A stretch of DNA of 64,000 nucleotides. Origin: Novosphingobium sp. Lineage in GTDB: Bacteria > Pseudomonadota > Alphaproteobacteria > Sphingomonadales > Sphingomonadaceae. Every line of letters begins with the position of its first letter. The stretch's first letter is position 1. Below, piece after piece: positions 46,337 through 55,599 of this stretch. The position numbers and the translations under genes were made by a program. The notes under the pieces were generated by a model. It saw nothing but the letters and a program-made list of their open reading frames with translations. It had not been told where the DNA came from and did not search any database. The stretch covers positions 1 to 64,000 of the forward strand of contig NZ_JAIEPN010000043.1 in the NCBI RefSeq assembly GCF_019748365.1, given 5' to 3'.

Positions 46337-47052
46337 CCACGCTCGTCAGCGATGTCGCCATGGTGCTCGCCGCCGGGATCGGCAAGCGCATGCGCCCGCT
46401 GACGGCGACGCGGCCCAAGCCGCTGGTTCGCGTCAATGGCCGCGCGCTGATTGATCACAGCCTCGACAAGCTGGTTGAAGCTGGCGTGTCGCGCGCGGTG
46501 GTCAATGTGCATTACCTGCCCGGGCAGATCGAGGCGCATCTGGCGCAGCGCAGTGCACCCGCCATCGCCGTTTCGGACGAACGCGAGGCGCTGCTCGAAA
46601 CGGGCGGCGGCATGGTCAAAGCCTTGCCGCTGATCGATGCCGATCCGTTCTTCTGCCTCAACAGCGACAATGTCTGGCTTGATGGCCCGCAAAACGCTTT
46701 TGCCGCGCTAAGCGATGCGTGGGACCCGGCGCGGATGGATGCGCTGCTGCTGCTGGTGAACCACGCGCGGGCGTTCAACTACACCGGGCGCGGTGATTTC
46801 CACCTCGATCCGTTGGGGCGCATCAGCCGCCGCAAGCCCGGCCGGGTCGCGCCGTTTATCTATACCGGCATCCAGATCGTTTCGCAGCGCCTGCTGCGGG
46901 ATGCGCCGCAAGGGGCCTTCTCGACCGGCGTGCTGTGGGACCGCGCCATTGCGGACGGGCGGCTCTACGGCATTTCGCACAATGGCCTGTGGTTCGAAGT
47001 CGGTGCGCCCGAAATGATTGCGCCGACCGAAGCCGCATTGCAGCGTGGCTGA
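46333..47052 (+). CDS. murU: MurNAc-1-phosphate uridylyltransferase
   Basis: A 239-residue nucleotidyltransferase making UDP-MurNAc from MurNAc-1-phosphate and UTP. The N-terminal AMVLAAGIGKRMRPLTATRPKPL is the nucleotide-binding signature; LLETGGGMVKALPLI, CLNSDNVW and IYTGIQIVSQRLL follow the family pattern, and the C-terminal WFEVGAPEMI is typical of MurU. With amgK it bypasses de novo MurA/MurB synthesis, a route linked to fosfomycin tolerance in other bacteria. It overlaps amgK by 4 nt and addB by 8 nt. Confidence 0.92.
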   Translation: MTTLVSDVAMVLAAGIGKRMRPLTATRPKPLVRVNGRALIDHSLDKLVEAGVSRAVVNVHYLPGQIEAHLAQRSAPAIAVSDEREALLETGGGMVKALPLIDADPFFCLNSDNVWLDGPQNAFAALSDAWDPARMDALLLLVNHARAFNYTGRGDFHLDPLGRISRRKPGRVAPFIYTGIQIVSQRLLRDAPQGAFSTGVLWDRAIADGRLYGISHNGLWFEVGAPEMIAPTEAALQRG

Positions 47053-50020
47053 CCGCAAGCCGAGCGTCTATTCGATCGCCGCACATCGCGGCTTTGCCGA
47101 CGCGCTCGTGGCGGGGCTCATCCCGCGCTACCGCGAGGAGGGCTTTGGCCTCGCGCGGCTGACCCTGCTGCTGCCGACCCGCCGCGCGGTGCGCATTGTG
47201 ACCGAGGCGTTCATCCGGGCGAGCGGTCCGGAGGGCGGGTTGCTGCTCCCGCGCATGGCGGTTGTCGGCGATCTCGATCTCGACGAGACGCTGGGGCCGC
47301 TGCTCGATCCCTTGGGGCAGGGCGCCGACCTGCCGCCAGCGGCCGATCCTGCCGCGCGGCTGCTCGCCCTGGCCGAAATGCTCCGCAGCGATCCCGATAC
47401 GCGCACCACGTCTGCGCCGGGGCTGCTCCGGCAGGCGCGCGTGCTGGCGCAGGCGATGGACCGGCTCGCGGTCGAGGATGTCGAATTGGAAGCGCTGCTC
47501 GACCCCGAAGTGATCGGGCTGGTTGGCGAACTCGCCGAGCACTGGCGGCAGGGGACCGCGCAATTTGCCCGCATTCTCGCGCGCTGGCGGGCGCGGTGCG
47601 AGGAGCGCGGGGAGATCGACGCACCGATCCGCCGCAACCGCCTGCTGGCGCATGTCGCCGAGCGTTGGCGGCGCGAGGCCCCGGCTCATCCGGTGGTGGC
47701 GGCCGGCGTCACATCGGCAGCGCCTGCGGTCGCACGGTTGCTGCGGGTCGTTTCGGAATTGCCGCAGGGCGCGGTGATCCTGCCCGATCTCGATCTGGCG
47801 CTGCCGGATGCTGTCTGGAATGCGCTGGGTGCGGCGGGCAATAGCGAGCGGCCCGATGCGCCGGTGTTTGGCCGCGATGATGTGGCGACGCATCCGCAAT
47901 ACCACCTCAAGCTCCTGCTCGCGCGCATGGGGATTGCGCGCGGTGAAGTAGCGGCATGGCACCGCTCCGGCCCGGCTGCCGCCCCGCCCGAACGCAGCCG
48001 CGCGATCTCGAACCTGTTCCTGCCGCCCGAAGCCAGCACGGTCTGGGCAGAATTGCCTGCGGAAGCGCGGCGCCTTTCGGGCGTTCGCCTGATGGAAACC
48101 GCGCACCCGGAAGAGGAAGCGCAGGCCGTTGCGGTGCTGGTGCGGCAGGCGCTGGCCGAGCCGGAGAAGCGCGTGGCCGTCATCACGCCCGATCGCGATC
48201 TGGCGCAGCGGCTCGTGGCCCATCTCGAGCGCTGGGGGATTGCAGCCGATGATACGGCGGGCCGCCCGCTGTCGCAGACCCCGGCCGGGCGGGTCCTGCT
48301 CCAGCTTGCCGAGATTGCGGCAACCGCTGCCGCGCCGGTGCCGCTCCTCGCACTTCTGGGCCATCCGCTGGTGCGGCGCGGGGAAGGGCGCCCGGCATGG
48401 CTGGAGCGTGTGCGCCAGCTGGATCTCGTGCTGCGGGGCCCGCGTCCCGGGCCGGGGCTGGAGGCCGTTGGTCGCGCCGTTGCCGCCAAGGAGGCGGCCT
48501 GTCCCGGCCTTTCTGCATGGTGGGACGAGGTAGCCGCAATTCTGGCGCCGCTCCTGCATGATGCCGCGCCGCCGTCGCTGGCGCTGGGGCTCGATACGCT
48601 GGCCGGAGTGGCCGAGGCCCTGTGCGGAGGGGCGATCTGGGGCGAGGCCGATGGCCGCGCGCTGGCGGCGTTCGTCGAACAATGGCGTGAGGCGGCGCAG
48701 GGCAGCACGCTGCCGGTGGAGTCCGCCGACCTGCACGCACTGCTCGGCGATGCGCTGGCCGAAATCGCGGTGCGCCCGCCCTATGGCGGCCATCCGCGTC
48801 TTGCCATCTACGGCTTGCTCGAAGCGCGGATGAGCCGCGCGGAGCTGGTGATCTGCGCGGGGATGACGGAAGGCAAGTGGCCCGCCGCGCCTGCACCCGA
48901 TCCCCTGCTGGCACCGCCCGTGATGCGGGCGCTGGGCATTCCCGGCGCCGATTTCCGCATTGGCCTTGCCGCGCACAATCTCGCCGCCGCTTTGGGCGCG
49001 CCGGACGTCGTGCTCAGCCATGCGGCGCGCGATGCATCAGGGCCGGTGATCCCCTCGCGCTTCCTGCTGCGCATCCGCGCGATGCTCGGGCGCGAACTGG
49101 AGCAAGAGACCGAAGCCGTGCGCATTGCCCGCGCGCTCGACAAGGCGCCGCCTGCCGAGGCCTATCCGCAGCCGGAGCCGATGCCGAGCGCGGAGCAGCG
49201 CCGCGTCAGCATCGCCTCGACCGCGCTCGACCGGCTGCGGGGCGATCCCTACCAGTTCTATGCCTCGGCGATCATGGGCCTGCGCAAGCTCGATGCGCTT
49301 GATGCGGTGCCAACGGCAGCATGGCGGGGAACAGTGGTGCACGCGGTGCTGCAGAAGTGGCACGATGGCGGCAGCAAGCGCGGTGACCTCCTGCCGCTGG
49401 CCGAGCAGACCCTCGCCGAACTCAGCGCGCACCCCTTCATGCGCGGGCTGTGGCGGCCACGGCTGCTGGCGGCGCTGCAATGGGTGGAAGACCACAACGC
49501 CGAGCTTGCCGTGCAAGGCCGTCAGCCGGTGCTGTGGGAGAAGACCGGCGCGACCGAGATCAAGGGCGTGACGATCCACGGCCGGGCGGACCGGATCGAT
49601 CGCCTCGCCGATGGCACGCTGGCGGTGGTCGACTACAAGACCGGCAAGCCGCCTTCGGGCAAGATGGTGCAGGAAGGCTATGCGCTGCAGCTCGGCCTTG
49701 TCGCGTTGATTGCCGAGCGGGGCGGGTTCGCCGGGCTGGGCGGCAAGGTGCATGGCTTCGAATACTGGTCGCTGCAGAAGAAGTCGGACACCTTCGGCTA
49801 TTGCGAGGAACCGGTTCCGGGCAGTCGCAAGACGACGGGCCTGCCGCGCGAGGAATTCGTCGCGAAGACCGAGGGCTTCCTGATCGAGGCCATCGACAAG
49901 TGGATCCTTGGCACCGAGCCTTTCACCGCGCGGCCCAATCCGGACCTCCCCGGCTATACCGATTATGACCAGCTGATGCGGCTCGAAGAGTGGCAGGGGC
50001 GGGGAGCGAAGCCTGCATGA
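47045..50020 (+). CDS. addB: Double-strand break repair protein AddB
   Basis: A 991-residue subunit of the AddAB helicase-nuclease that resects DNA ends for RecA-dependent repair. The family features are LTLLLPTRRAVRIVTEAFIRASG near the N-terminus, AVLVRQALAEPEKRVAVITPDRDLAQRLVAHLERWGI in the middle, and a C-terminal RecB-type nuclease (GRADRIDRLADGTLAVVDYKTGKPPSGKMV) with the catalytic D-x-K. The start is GTG 47045 (VADRKPSVYSIAAHRG), overlapping murU; an ATG 27 nt upstream is less family-like. The addA start overlaps its stop (ATGA). Confidence 0.93.
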   Translation: MADRKPSVYSIAAHRGFADALVAGLIPRYREEGFGLARLTLLLPTRRAVRIVTEAFIRASGPEGGLLLPRMAVVGDLDLDETLGPLLDPLGQGADLPPAADPAARLLALAEMLRSDPDTRTTSAPGLLRQARVLAQAMDRLAVEDVELEALLDPEVIGLVGELAEHWRQGTAQFARILARWRARCEERGEIDAPIRRNRLLAHVAERWRREAPAHPVVAAGVTSAAPAVARLLRVVSELPQGAVILPDLDLALPDAVWNALGAAGNSERPDAPVFGRDDVATHPQYHLKLLLARMGIARGEVAAWHRSGPAAAPPERSRAISNLFLPPEASTVWAELPAEARRLSGVRLMETAHPEEEAQAVAVLVRQALAEPEKRVAVITPDRDLAQRLVAHLERWGIAADDTAGRPLSQTPAGRVLLQLAEIAATAAAPVPLLALLGHPLVRRGEGRPAWLERVRQLDLVLRGPRPGPGLEAVGRAVAAKEAACPGLSAWWDEVAAILAPLLHDAAPPSLALGLDTLAGVAEALCGGAIWGEADGRALAAFVEQWREAAQGSTLPVESADLHALLGDALAEIAVRPPYGGHPRLAIYGLLEARMSRAELVICAGMTEGKWPAAPAPDPLLAPPVMRALGIPGADFRIGLAAHNLAAALGAPDVVLSHAARDASGPVIPSRFLLRIRAMLGRELEQETEAVRIARALDKAPPAEAYPQPEPMPSAEQRRVSIASTALDRLRGDPYQFYASAIMGLRKLDALDAVPTAAWRGTVVHAVLQKWHDGGSKRGDLLPLAEQTLAELSAHPFMRGLWRPRLLAALQWVEDHNAELAVQGRQPVLWEKTGATEIKGVTIHGRADRIDRLADGTLAVVDYKTGKPPSGKMVQEGYALQLGLVALIAERGGFAGLGGKVHGFEYWSLQKKSDTFGYCEEPVPGSRKTTGLPREEFVAKTEGFLIEAIDKWILGTEPFTARPNPDLPGYTDYDQLMRLEEWQGRGAKPA

Positions 50021-53000
50021 GCAAGGTCTATCCGCTTCAGGACAACCAGCGCCTTGCCGTGCAGCCGGAGCGGACCGTGTGGCTCTCGGCCTCCGCAGGC
50101 ACAGGCAAGACACAGGTCCTCTCCGCGCGGGTGCTGCGCCTGCTATTGCAGGATGGCGTTTCGCCCGATCAGATCCTGTGTCTGACGTTCACCAAGGCCG
50201 GCGCGGCCGAAATGGCGACGCGCGTGAACGAGGTGCTGGCGCGCTGGGTGCGCTTGCCCGAAATCGAACTGGCAGGCGAACTCAAGGCGATCGGCGCGCC
50301 CTATGGTCCGGCAGCAACGGCCCGCGCCCGCAGCCTGTTTGCCGCGGTGCTCGATTGCCCGGGCGGCGGCCTCAGGATCGAGACGATCCATGCCTTCTCG
50401 CAGTGGCTGCTGGGGGCCTTTCCGGCGGAGGCTGGGCTCGTGCCCGGCACGCGCGCGATGGAGGACCGCGACCGCGATCTCCTCTTGCGCGAGGTGCTGG
50501 CGGACCTGCTGATCACCGCGCAGGAGCAAGGCGATGATGCGCTCTTCGCCGCGCTCGAAGACCTCAGCCTGCGCATGGGCGAGGATGCGGTGCCGGCGTT
50601 CCTGCTGCGCTGCGCTTCGGCCCACGCGCTGTGGGAAAGACCCGGCGCCTGGCAGCCACCGCTGCGCCCCCGGATCAACAGGCTGCTCGGGCTCGATGCC
50701 GAAGAGGACGGCGCCGGCCTTGCCGATCTGGTGCGCGACAGCGCGTTCGATGTGCGCGCGGTTGAAGTGTGCATGGAGGCCAACCGGCGCTGGGGGACCG
50801 CGCAGGGCATGGATGCAGCGTCGGTTATGCAGGATTGGCTGGAGTCCGATCCTCGCGCCCGAATCGCTGGACTGGATGACTTCGCGGGAAGATTTCTGAC
50901 CGGAAAAGGCGAGCCCAGATCACCGCGCTATCTTCTGAAGCACGAACCCGCCTATGCCGACTATCAGGACTGCGTGATCGAGGACTTGCAGCGCGTGCAG
51001 GAGATGCGCGCGCTGATCGATCTTGCCGCCCGCCTCGATCCCGCGCTCACACTGGGCCGGCGCTTTGCCCTTGCCTGGGCCGAAGCCAAGGCGCGCGAGG
51101 GCTTCATCGATTTCGACGACCAGATCCGTGCGGCAGCCGATCTCCTGACCAAGCAGGCACCCGCCGAATGGATCCGCTACAAGCTCGATCGCCGCTTCGA
51201 TCACATTCTCGTCGACGAAGCGCAGGATACCAACACCGCGCAGTGGCGCATCGTGCTCGATGGCCTCGTCGGCGATTTCTTCAGCGGCGAGGGGCAGCGC
51301 GGGGATGTGAACCGCACGCTGTTTGTGGTCGGTGACTACAAGCAGGCGATCTTCGGCTTTCAGGGCACGAGCCCGGAAAACTTCGCCGCCGCGCGCGAGC
51401 GGGTGAAGCGGCAGCTGGATGAGCTGGCGGAGGCCACTGCCGACCCGGCGAAGGCACTGCTGCCGCTGGGGCTGGGCCGGTCCTACCGCACGGCCGCATC
51501 CGTGCTCGCCTTTGTCGACCGCGCGATTGCGGCGATCGGACCGGAGCGGTTTGGTCTGCCCGAGGCGCCCGAGCAGCATCGCGGGGATGACGCGCGCCCG
51601 GGCCTTGTCACGCTGTGGCGCACCGTTGGCGGCGCGGCTGATGAGGAGGACGACGCCCCGGCAGGGGACGGTGACGAAGGCGGCGAGACCTGGCTCTCCC
51701 GCCCGGATCGGTTGATGGCCGATCAGATCGCGCAGCAGGTGCGCCAATGGCTCGATACCGGCTTTCCGCTCCACAAGGGCGGCCCGCGCCGCGCCACGCC
51801 CGGTGATATCATGGTGCTGGTGCGCTCGCGCAAGGCGCTAGCGGGGCTGATCGTCGCGCGGCTCCATGCGCGCGGCGTGCCGGTGGCGGGGGTGGACCGC
51901 TTGCGGCTCGGCGCGCCGCTGGCGGTGAAGGATCTGGTCGCCGCCTTGCGCTTCTGCGCGCAGCCGCTCGACGACCTCAACCTCGCTTCACTTCTGGTTT
52001 CGCCGCTGGTGGGCTGGTCGCAGGACATGCTGCTGGAGCATGGCTACCGCGCCAAGGGCGTGCGGCTGTGGGATCACTTGCGGCAGACTGAAGGCCCGGC
52101 CACTTATCCGGCGATGGAGCAGCTGCGCGGTGCGCTTGCCCGCGCTGATTTCGGCTCTCCGGCGCAATTGCTGCACTGGCTGCTGGTGGGGCCGTGGCAG
52201 GGCCGCCGCAAGCTGGTCGCCCGGCTTGGTGACGAGGCCAACGATCCGATCGACGAGTTGATCAATGCCGCCATGGCCTATGCCGGCGGCCAGACGCCGA
52301 GCCTTGTCGGCTTCCTGCAATGGTTCGACGCCGGCGATGGCGAGCTGAAGCGCGAGGCAGGCCAGAAGGCCGATCTCGTGCGGGTGATGACCGTGCATGG
52401 TTCGAAGGGCCTCGAAGCGCCCATCGTGATCCTGGCGGACGCGGCTGCCGATCCCGACAAGTCGATGCCGCGCGGGCTGGCGCTCGAGGAACTGGTGGTC
52501 GACGAGCGCCGCAAGGTGCCGCTGCCGCCCTTGCGCAAGGCCGAGCAGGCGGGGCCTGTGCGCGAGGCCGCCGAAGCGGCTGCGGCTGCCGAGCGGGAAG
52601 AGCATTGGCGCCTGCTCTATGTCGCCATGACGCGGGCCGAGGAAGCGTTGTTTATCGGCGGCGCGCTGGGCAGCAAGGCGAAGGCACCGCCCGAGGAAAG
52701 CTGGTATGCGCAGCTCGCCCCGCTGTTCGGCGAGGAAGACGGCGCCTGGCGCGAGGATACGATCTGGGGGGCGACCCGCCAGCTTGGCGGGCTCGGGCCG
52801 CTTGCCCCGGCCATCGTTGCCGCGCCGCCGCCGACAGGACCTGGCGAAGCCCTGCCGGAGTGGCTGGCCGCGCCGCTCCCGGCCGAGCCGCGCCCGCCGC
52901 GCCCGCTGGCGCCATCGGGGCTGGGGGAAGCGGGCGATGCGTCCGATCCGCCATCGCCTCCGGGCCCTGCCGCCCGCCTTGCGGCACGGCGCGGCACGTT

Positions 53001-53499
53001 GCTCCACAAGCTGATCGAACGCCTGCCTGAACTGCCTCCCGCCGCGCGCGAGGCGGCCGCGACGACATGGCTTGCGCGCATGGCCGCCGACTTCGATGAT
53101 GAGGCGCGCGCGGCCATGGCCGCAGCGGCGCTGCGCGTGCTTGCCGAACCGGCCTGGGCCGAAGTGTTTGGTCCCGGCTCGCTTGCCGAAGTGCCGATTG
53201 CCGCCGTCGTCGGCGAACGCGTGGTGAGCGGCACGCTCGACCGGCTGCTTCTTCAGGAAGACCGCGTCCGCGTGGTTGATTTCAAGACGGATCGCCGCCC
53301 GCCGCAGGATATCGCGGATGTGCCGCTGGCGAGCCTCAGGCAGATGGCCGCCTATGTCGCCGCGCTCGAAGCGATCTATCCGGGGCGCCGGATCGAGGCT
53401 GCACTGCTTTACACGCACACGCCCTGCCTGATCGTGATTCCCGATGCGGTGATCGCGGCGCAAAAGCCAGCCCTTCAGGCCGCGCAGGAAAGCTTTTAG
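50017..53499 (+). CDS. addA: Double-strand break repair helicase-nuclease AddA
   Basis: A 1160-residue UvrD-type helicase with C-terminal nuclease. Walker A is ASAGTGKT (25-32); later helicase motifs are LCLTFTKAGAAEMATRV, DHILVDEAQDTNTAQWRI (Walker B), FVVGDYKQAIFGFQG, LGRSYRTA, VMTVHGSKGLEAPIVIL and LLYVAMTRAEEALFIGG. The nuclease site is VSGTLDRLLLQEDRVRVVDFKTDRRPP. A Pro/Ala-rich linker near residues 940-1000 separates the two domains. It is the last gene of the coupled divL-addA chain, with trxA 66 nt downstream. Confidence 0.95.
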   Translation: MSKVYPLQDNQRLAVQPERTVWLSASAGTGKTQVLSARVLRLLLQDGVSPDQILCLTFTKAGAAEMATRVNEVLARWVRLPEIELAGELKAIGAPYGPAATARARSLFAAVLDCPGGGLRIETIHAFSQWLLGAFPAEAGLVPGTRAMEDRDRDLLLREVLADLLITAQEQGDDALFAALEDLSLRMGEDAVPAFLLRCASAHALWERPGAWQPPLRPRINRLLGLDAEEDGAGLADLVRDSAFDVRAVEVCMEANRRWGTAQGMDAASVMQDWLESDPRARIAGLDDFAGRFLTGKGEPRSPRYLLKHEPAYADYQDCVIEDLQRVQEMRALIDLAARLDPALTLGRRFALAWAEAKAREGFIDFDDQIRAAADLLTKQAPAEWIRYKLDRRFDHILVDEAQDTNTAQWRIVLDGLVGDFFSGEGQRGDVNRTLFVVGDYKQAIFGFQGTSPENFAAARERVKRQLDELAEATADPAKALLPLGLGRSYRTAASVLAFVDRAIAAIGPERFGLPEAPEQHRGDDARPGLVTLWRTVGGAADEEDDAPAGDGDEGGETWLSRPDRLMADQIAQQVRQWLDTGFPLHKGGPRRATPGDIMVLVRSRKALAGLIVARLHARGVPVAGVDRLRLGAPLAVKDLVAALRFCAQPLDDLNLASLLVSPLVGWSQDMLLEHGYRAKGVRLWDHLRQTEGPATYPAMEQLRGALARADFGSPAQLLHWLLVGPWQGRRKLVARLGDEANDPIDELINAAMAYAGGQTPSLVGFLQWFDAGDGELKREAGQKADLVRVMTVHGSKGLEAPIVILADAAADPDKSMPRGLALEELVVDERRKVPLPPLRKAEQAGPVREAAEAAAAAEREEHWRLLYVAMTRAEEALFIGGALGSKAKAPPEESWYAQLAPLFGEEDGAWREDTIWGATRQLGGLGPLAPAIVAAPPPTGPGEALPEWLAAPLPAEPRPPRPLAPSGLGEAGDASDPPSPPGPAARLAARRGTLLHKLIERLPELPPAAREAAATTWLARMAADFDDEARAAMAAAALRVLAEPAWAEVFGPGSLAEVPIAAVVGERVVSGTLDRLLLQEDRVRVVDFKTDRRPPQDIADVPLASLRQMAAYVAALEAIYPGRRIEAALLYTHTPCLIVIPDAVIAAQKPALQAAQESF

Positions 53500-53565
53500 C
53501 GCTGCTTTCTTGCGCGGCGCGCCAGAGCGCTTACATACTGGCGCAACCCCAAGGAGTTTCCTGAT

Positions 53566-53886
53566 ATGGCCACCAAAGCCGTTACCGATGCCAGCTTCGC
53601 CGCCGATGTGCTCGGCTCCGACAAGCCCGTTCTCGTCGATTTCTGGGCCGACTGGTGCGGCCCCTGCAAGATGATCGCGCCCGCGCTAGAAGAGATTTCG
53701 GAAGAGCTGGCCGACAAGGTTTCCATCGTGAAGATGGACATCATGGAAAACACCTCGATTCCGGGCGAAATCGGCGTGCAGTCGATCCCGCTGATGGTGC
53801 TGTTCAAGGATGGCAAGGCCGTCGCCCAGAAGCTGGGCGCCGCGCCGAAGAGCCAGCTCAAGGGCTGGCTGGAAAGCGTTCTTTAA
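53566..53886 (+). CDS. trxA: Thioredoxin 1
   Basis: A 106-residue thioredoxin with the active site DFWADWCGPCK (Cys31, Cys34), the cis-Pro region VQSIPLMVLF and standard length. It is the general cytoplasmic disulfide reductant. AAGGAG lies 8 nt before the ATG. It follows addA, as in many alphaproteobacteria. Confidence 0.96.
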   Translation: MATKAVTDASFAADVLGSDKPVLVDFWADWCGPCKMIAPALEEISEELADKVSIVKMDIMENTSIPGEIGVQSIPLMVLFKDGKAVAQKLGAAPKSQLKGWLESVL

Positions 53887-53911
53887 GGCACCGGGTTGGC
53901 AAGCGCCAAGC

Positions 53912-53939
53912 GGGGTGCAAGACTGCGGTCCTGCACCCC
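53912..53939 (+). terminator. Hairpin after trxA (possible terminator)
   Basis: GGGGTGCA (53912-53919) pairs perfectly with TGCACCCC (53932-53939), with an inner GAC/GTC stem around TGCG. It lies 25 nt after the trxA stop and 21 nt before the next start. No T-run follows, so it may be a rho-independent-like stop or an mRNA-protecting hairpin. Confidence 0.5.
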
Positions 53940-53960
53940 TGCTTCCGGAGCCGCCTTGCC

Positions 53961-55592
53961 ATGCCGATTTCGCCTTCTCGCCGTTTCGCTCTGCTCTGCG
54001 CGGCGAGCCTGATTGCCCCTCTTGCCGCAAGCCCCGTTCAGGCCGCGCCTGACAGCGACAATGCTGCCATCGCGCGCATCATCGACGAGGGCATGAACCG
54101 CAGCGAGGCGATGACGACCGCCTCGGCGCTGATGGACCGCATCGGCCCGCGGCTCACCAATTCCGAAAGCCATCGCAAGGCGGAAAGCTGGGCGATGGAC
54201 CTGCTGCGCCAGCGCGGCCTTGCCAACGTGCATGTCGAGCCGTTCGACTTCGGTGTAGGCTGGAACCTCGACAGCTATTCGGTCGCCATGGTGACCCCGC
54301 GCGCCTTGCCGCTGACGGCGATCCCGGTTGCCTGGTCGCCGCCGACGGGCGGCACCATCAAGGCTCCCATCGTGATCGCCCCGATGTCGCGCGCGGAGCA
54401 CTTTGCCGAGTGGAAGGGCAAGCTCGCGGGCAAGATCGTGCTTGTCTCGCTTCCGGGCCAGACGAGCGAGAGCAAGGGGCCGGTGTTCGAGCGCTATACG
54501 GACAGCGATATCGCCGCGCTTGATACCTATACCAAGCCCGATTTCGATCCCGATGCGCCGGCGATCCAGGTCCGCAATCGCCGCTTTCAGGGCAAACTCG
54601 CCGCTTTCCTCAAGGCCGAGGGCGCTGTGGCGATGATCAAGATCAGCTACCGCGACGGCAAGCTGGTCCACGGCGAGGGCTACGATTTCCAGCCCGGCCA
54701 GACGCTTGCGCTGCCCGCCATCGAACTGGCGCAGGAAGACTATCGCCGGCTGGTGCGTCTGGCGAAAACCGGCGACGCGCCCGAAGTCGCGATCACTGTT
54801 GCCGCGCGGTATGACGAAAGCAACCTCAAGGCCGAGAACGTGGTCGCCGAGATCCCGGGCAGCGATCCCAAAGCGGGCTTCGTCATGGCCGGTGCGCATT
54901 TCGACAGCTGGATTGCGGGTGATGGTGCCAATGACAACGGCGCGGGCAGCATCACGGTGCTCGAAGCGGCGCGGCTGATTTCCAAGCTCGGCATCAAGCC
55001 CAGGCGGACGATCCGATTTGTGCTGTGGAGCGGGGAGGAGCAGGGCCTTCTCGGCAGCCGGGCCTATATCGAGCAGCACCTCGCCACGCGCCCGGTCGAT
55101 CCCGCGCTCAAGGGCATCGATTCCTACGTCGCCTGGCGCAACGCCTTCCCGATCACGCCCAAGCCCGAATACAGCCAGCTCAAGGCCTATTTCAACATGG
55201 ACAACGGCTCCGGCCGGTTCCGGGGGATCTACAGCGAAGGCAATCTTGGCGCCGAGAAGCTGCTCAGGGAATGGCTCAGCCCGTTCAACATGCTGGGCGC
55301 GGACAAGCTGGTCGTTAGCAAGACCGGCGGCACCGACCACGTGTTCATGCAGGCGATCGGGCTTCCCGGCTATCAGTTCATTCAGGACCCGCTGGATTAT
55401 GACAGCCGCGTCCACCACTCCAATCTCGATACGGTGGACCACATGCGCGGCGATGACATGCGGCAGGCGGCGGTGATCATGGCGGGGATGCTGTGGCAGG
55501 CGGCCAACAGCGACAAGGAACTGCCGCGCGCCGTGCTGCCCGCGCAGCCCGCGCCGACGGATCCGTTCAAGGTGCGAGATCCGGCGCAGTGA
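53961..55592 (+). CDS. Exported M28-family zinc metallopeptidase
   Basis: A 543-residue aminopeptidase-type protein with a signal peptide (RRFALLCAASLIAPLAASPVQAA). A PA-domain-like region (LAGKIVLVSLPG, VAMIKISYRDG) precedes the M28 catalytic core: GAHFDSW (first zinc His), AGDGANDNGAGS (bridging Asp), WSGEEQGLLGS (Glu base and ligand), FNMDNGSG (Asp) and HHSNLDTVD (last His). It probably acts in the periplasm or outside the cell on peptides. The start is ATG 53961, after the trxA hairpin; a longer frame reading through trxA is spurious. Confidence 0.88.
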   Translation: MPISPSRRFALLCAASLIAPLAASPVQAAPDSDNAAIARIIDEGMNRSEAMTTASALMDRIGPRLTNSESHRKAESWAMDLLRQRGLANVHVEPFDFGVGWNLDSYSVAMVTPRALPLTAIPVAWSPPTGGTIKAPIVIAPMSRAEHFAEWKGKLAGKIVLVSLPGQTSESKGPVFERYTDSDIAALDTYTKPDFDPDAPAIQVRNRRFQGKLAAFLKAEGAVAMIKISYRDGKLVHGEGYDFQPGQTLALPAIELAQEDYRRLVRLAKTGDAPEVAITVAARYDESNLKAENVVAEIPGSDPKAGFVMAGAHFDSWIAGDGANDNGAGSITVLEAARLISKLGIKPRRTIRFVLWSGEEQGLLGSRAYIEQHLATRPVDPALKGIDSYVAWRNAFPITPKPEYSQLKAYFNMDNGSGRFRGIYSEGNLGAEKLLREWLSPFNMLGADKLVVSKTGGTDHVFMQAIGLPGYQFIQDPLDYDSRVHHSNLDTVDHMRGDDMRQAAVIMAGMLWQAANSDKELPRAVLPAQPAPTDPFKVRDPAQ

Positions 55593-55599
55593 GAGCAGA

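Noticed and set aside
47000..49021. A 721-residue antisense frame across addB, and similar long antisense frames over sdaA, iorB, katG and secA
   Set aside because: Same cause: high GC third positions keep the opposite frame open; compositions are Arg/Gly/Pro-biased and no domain is recognisable.
53655..53960. N-terminal extension of the M28 peptidase through trxA
   Set aside because: The frame is merely open across trxA in another phase; the signal peptide begins at ATG 53961.
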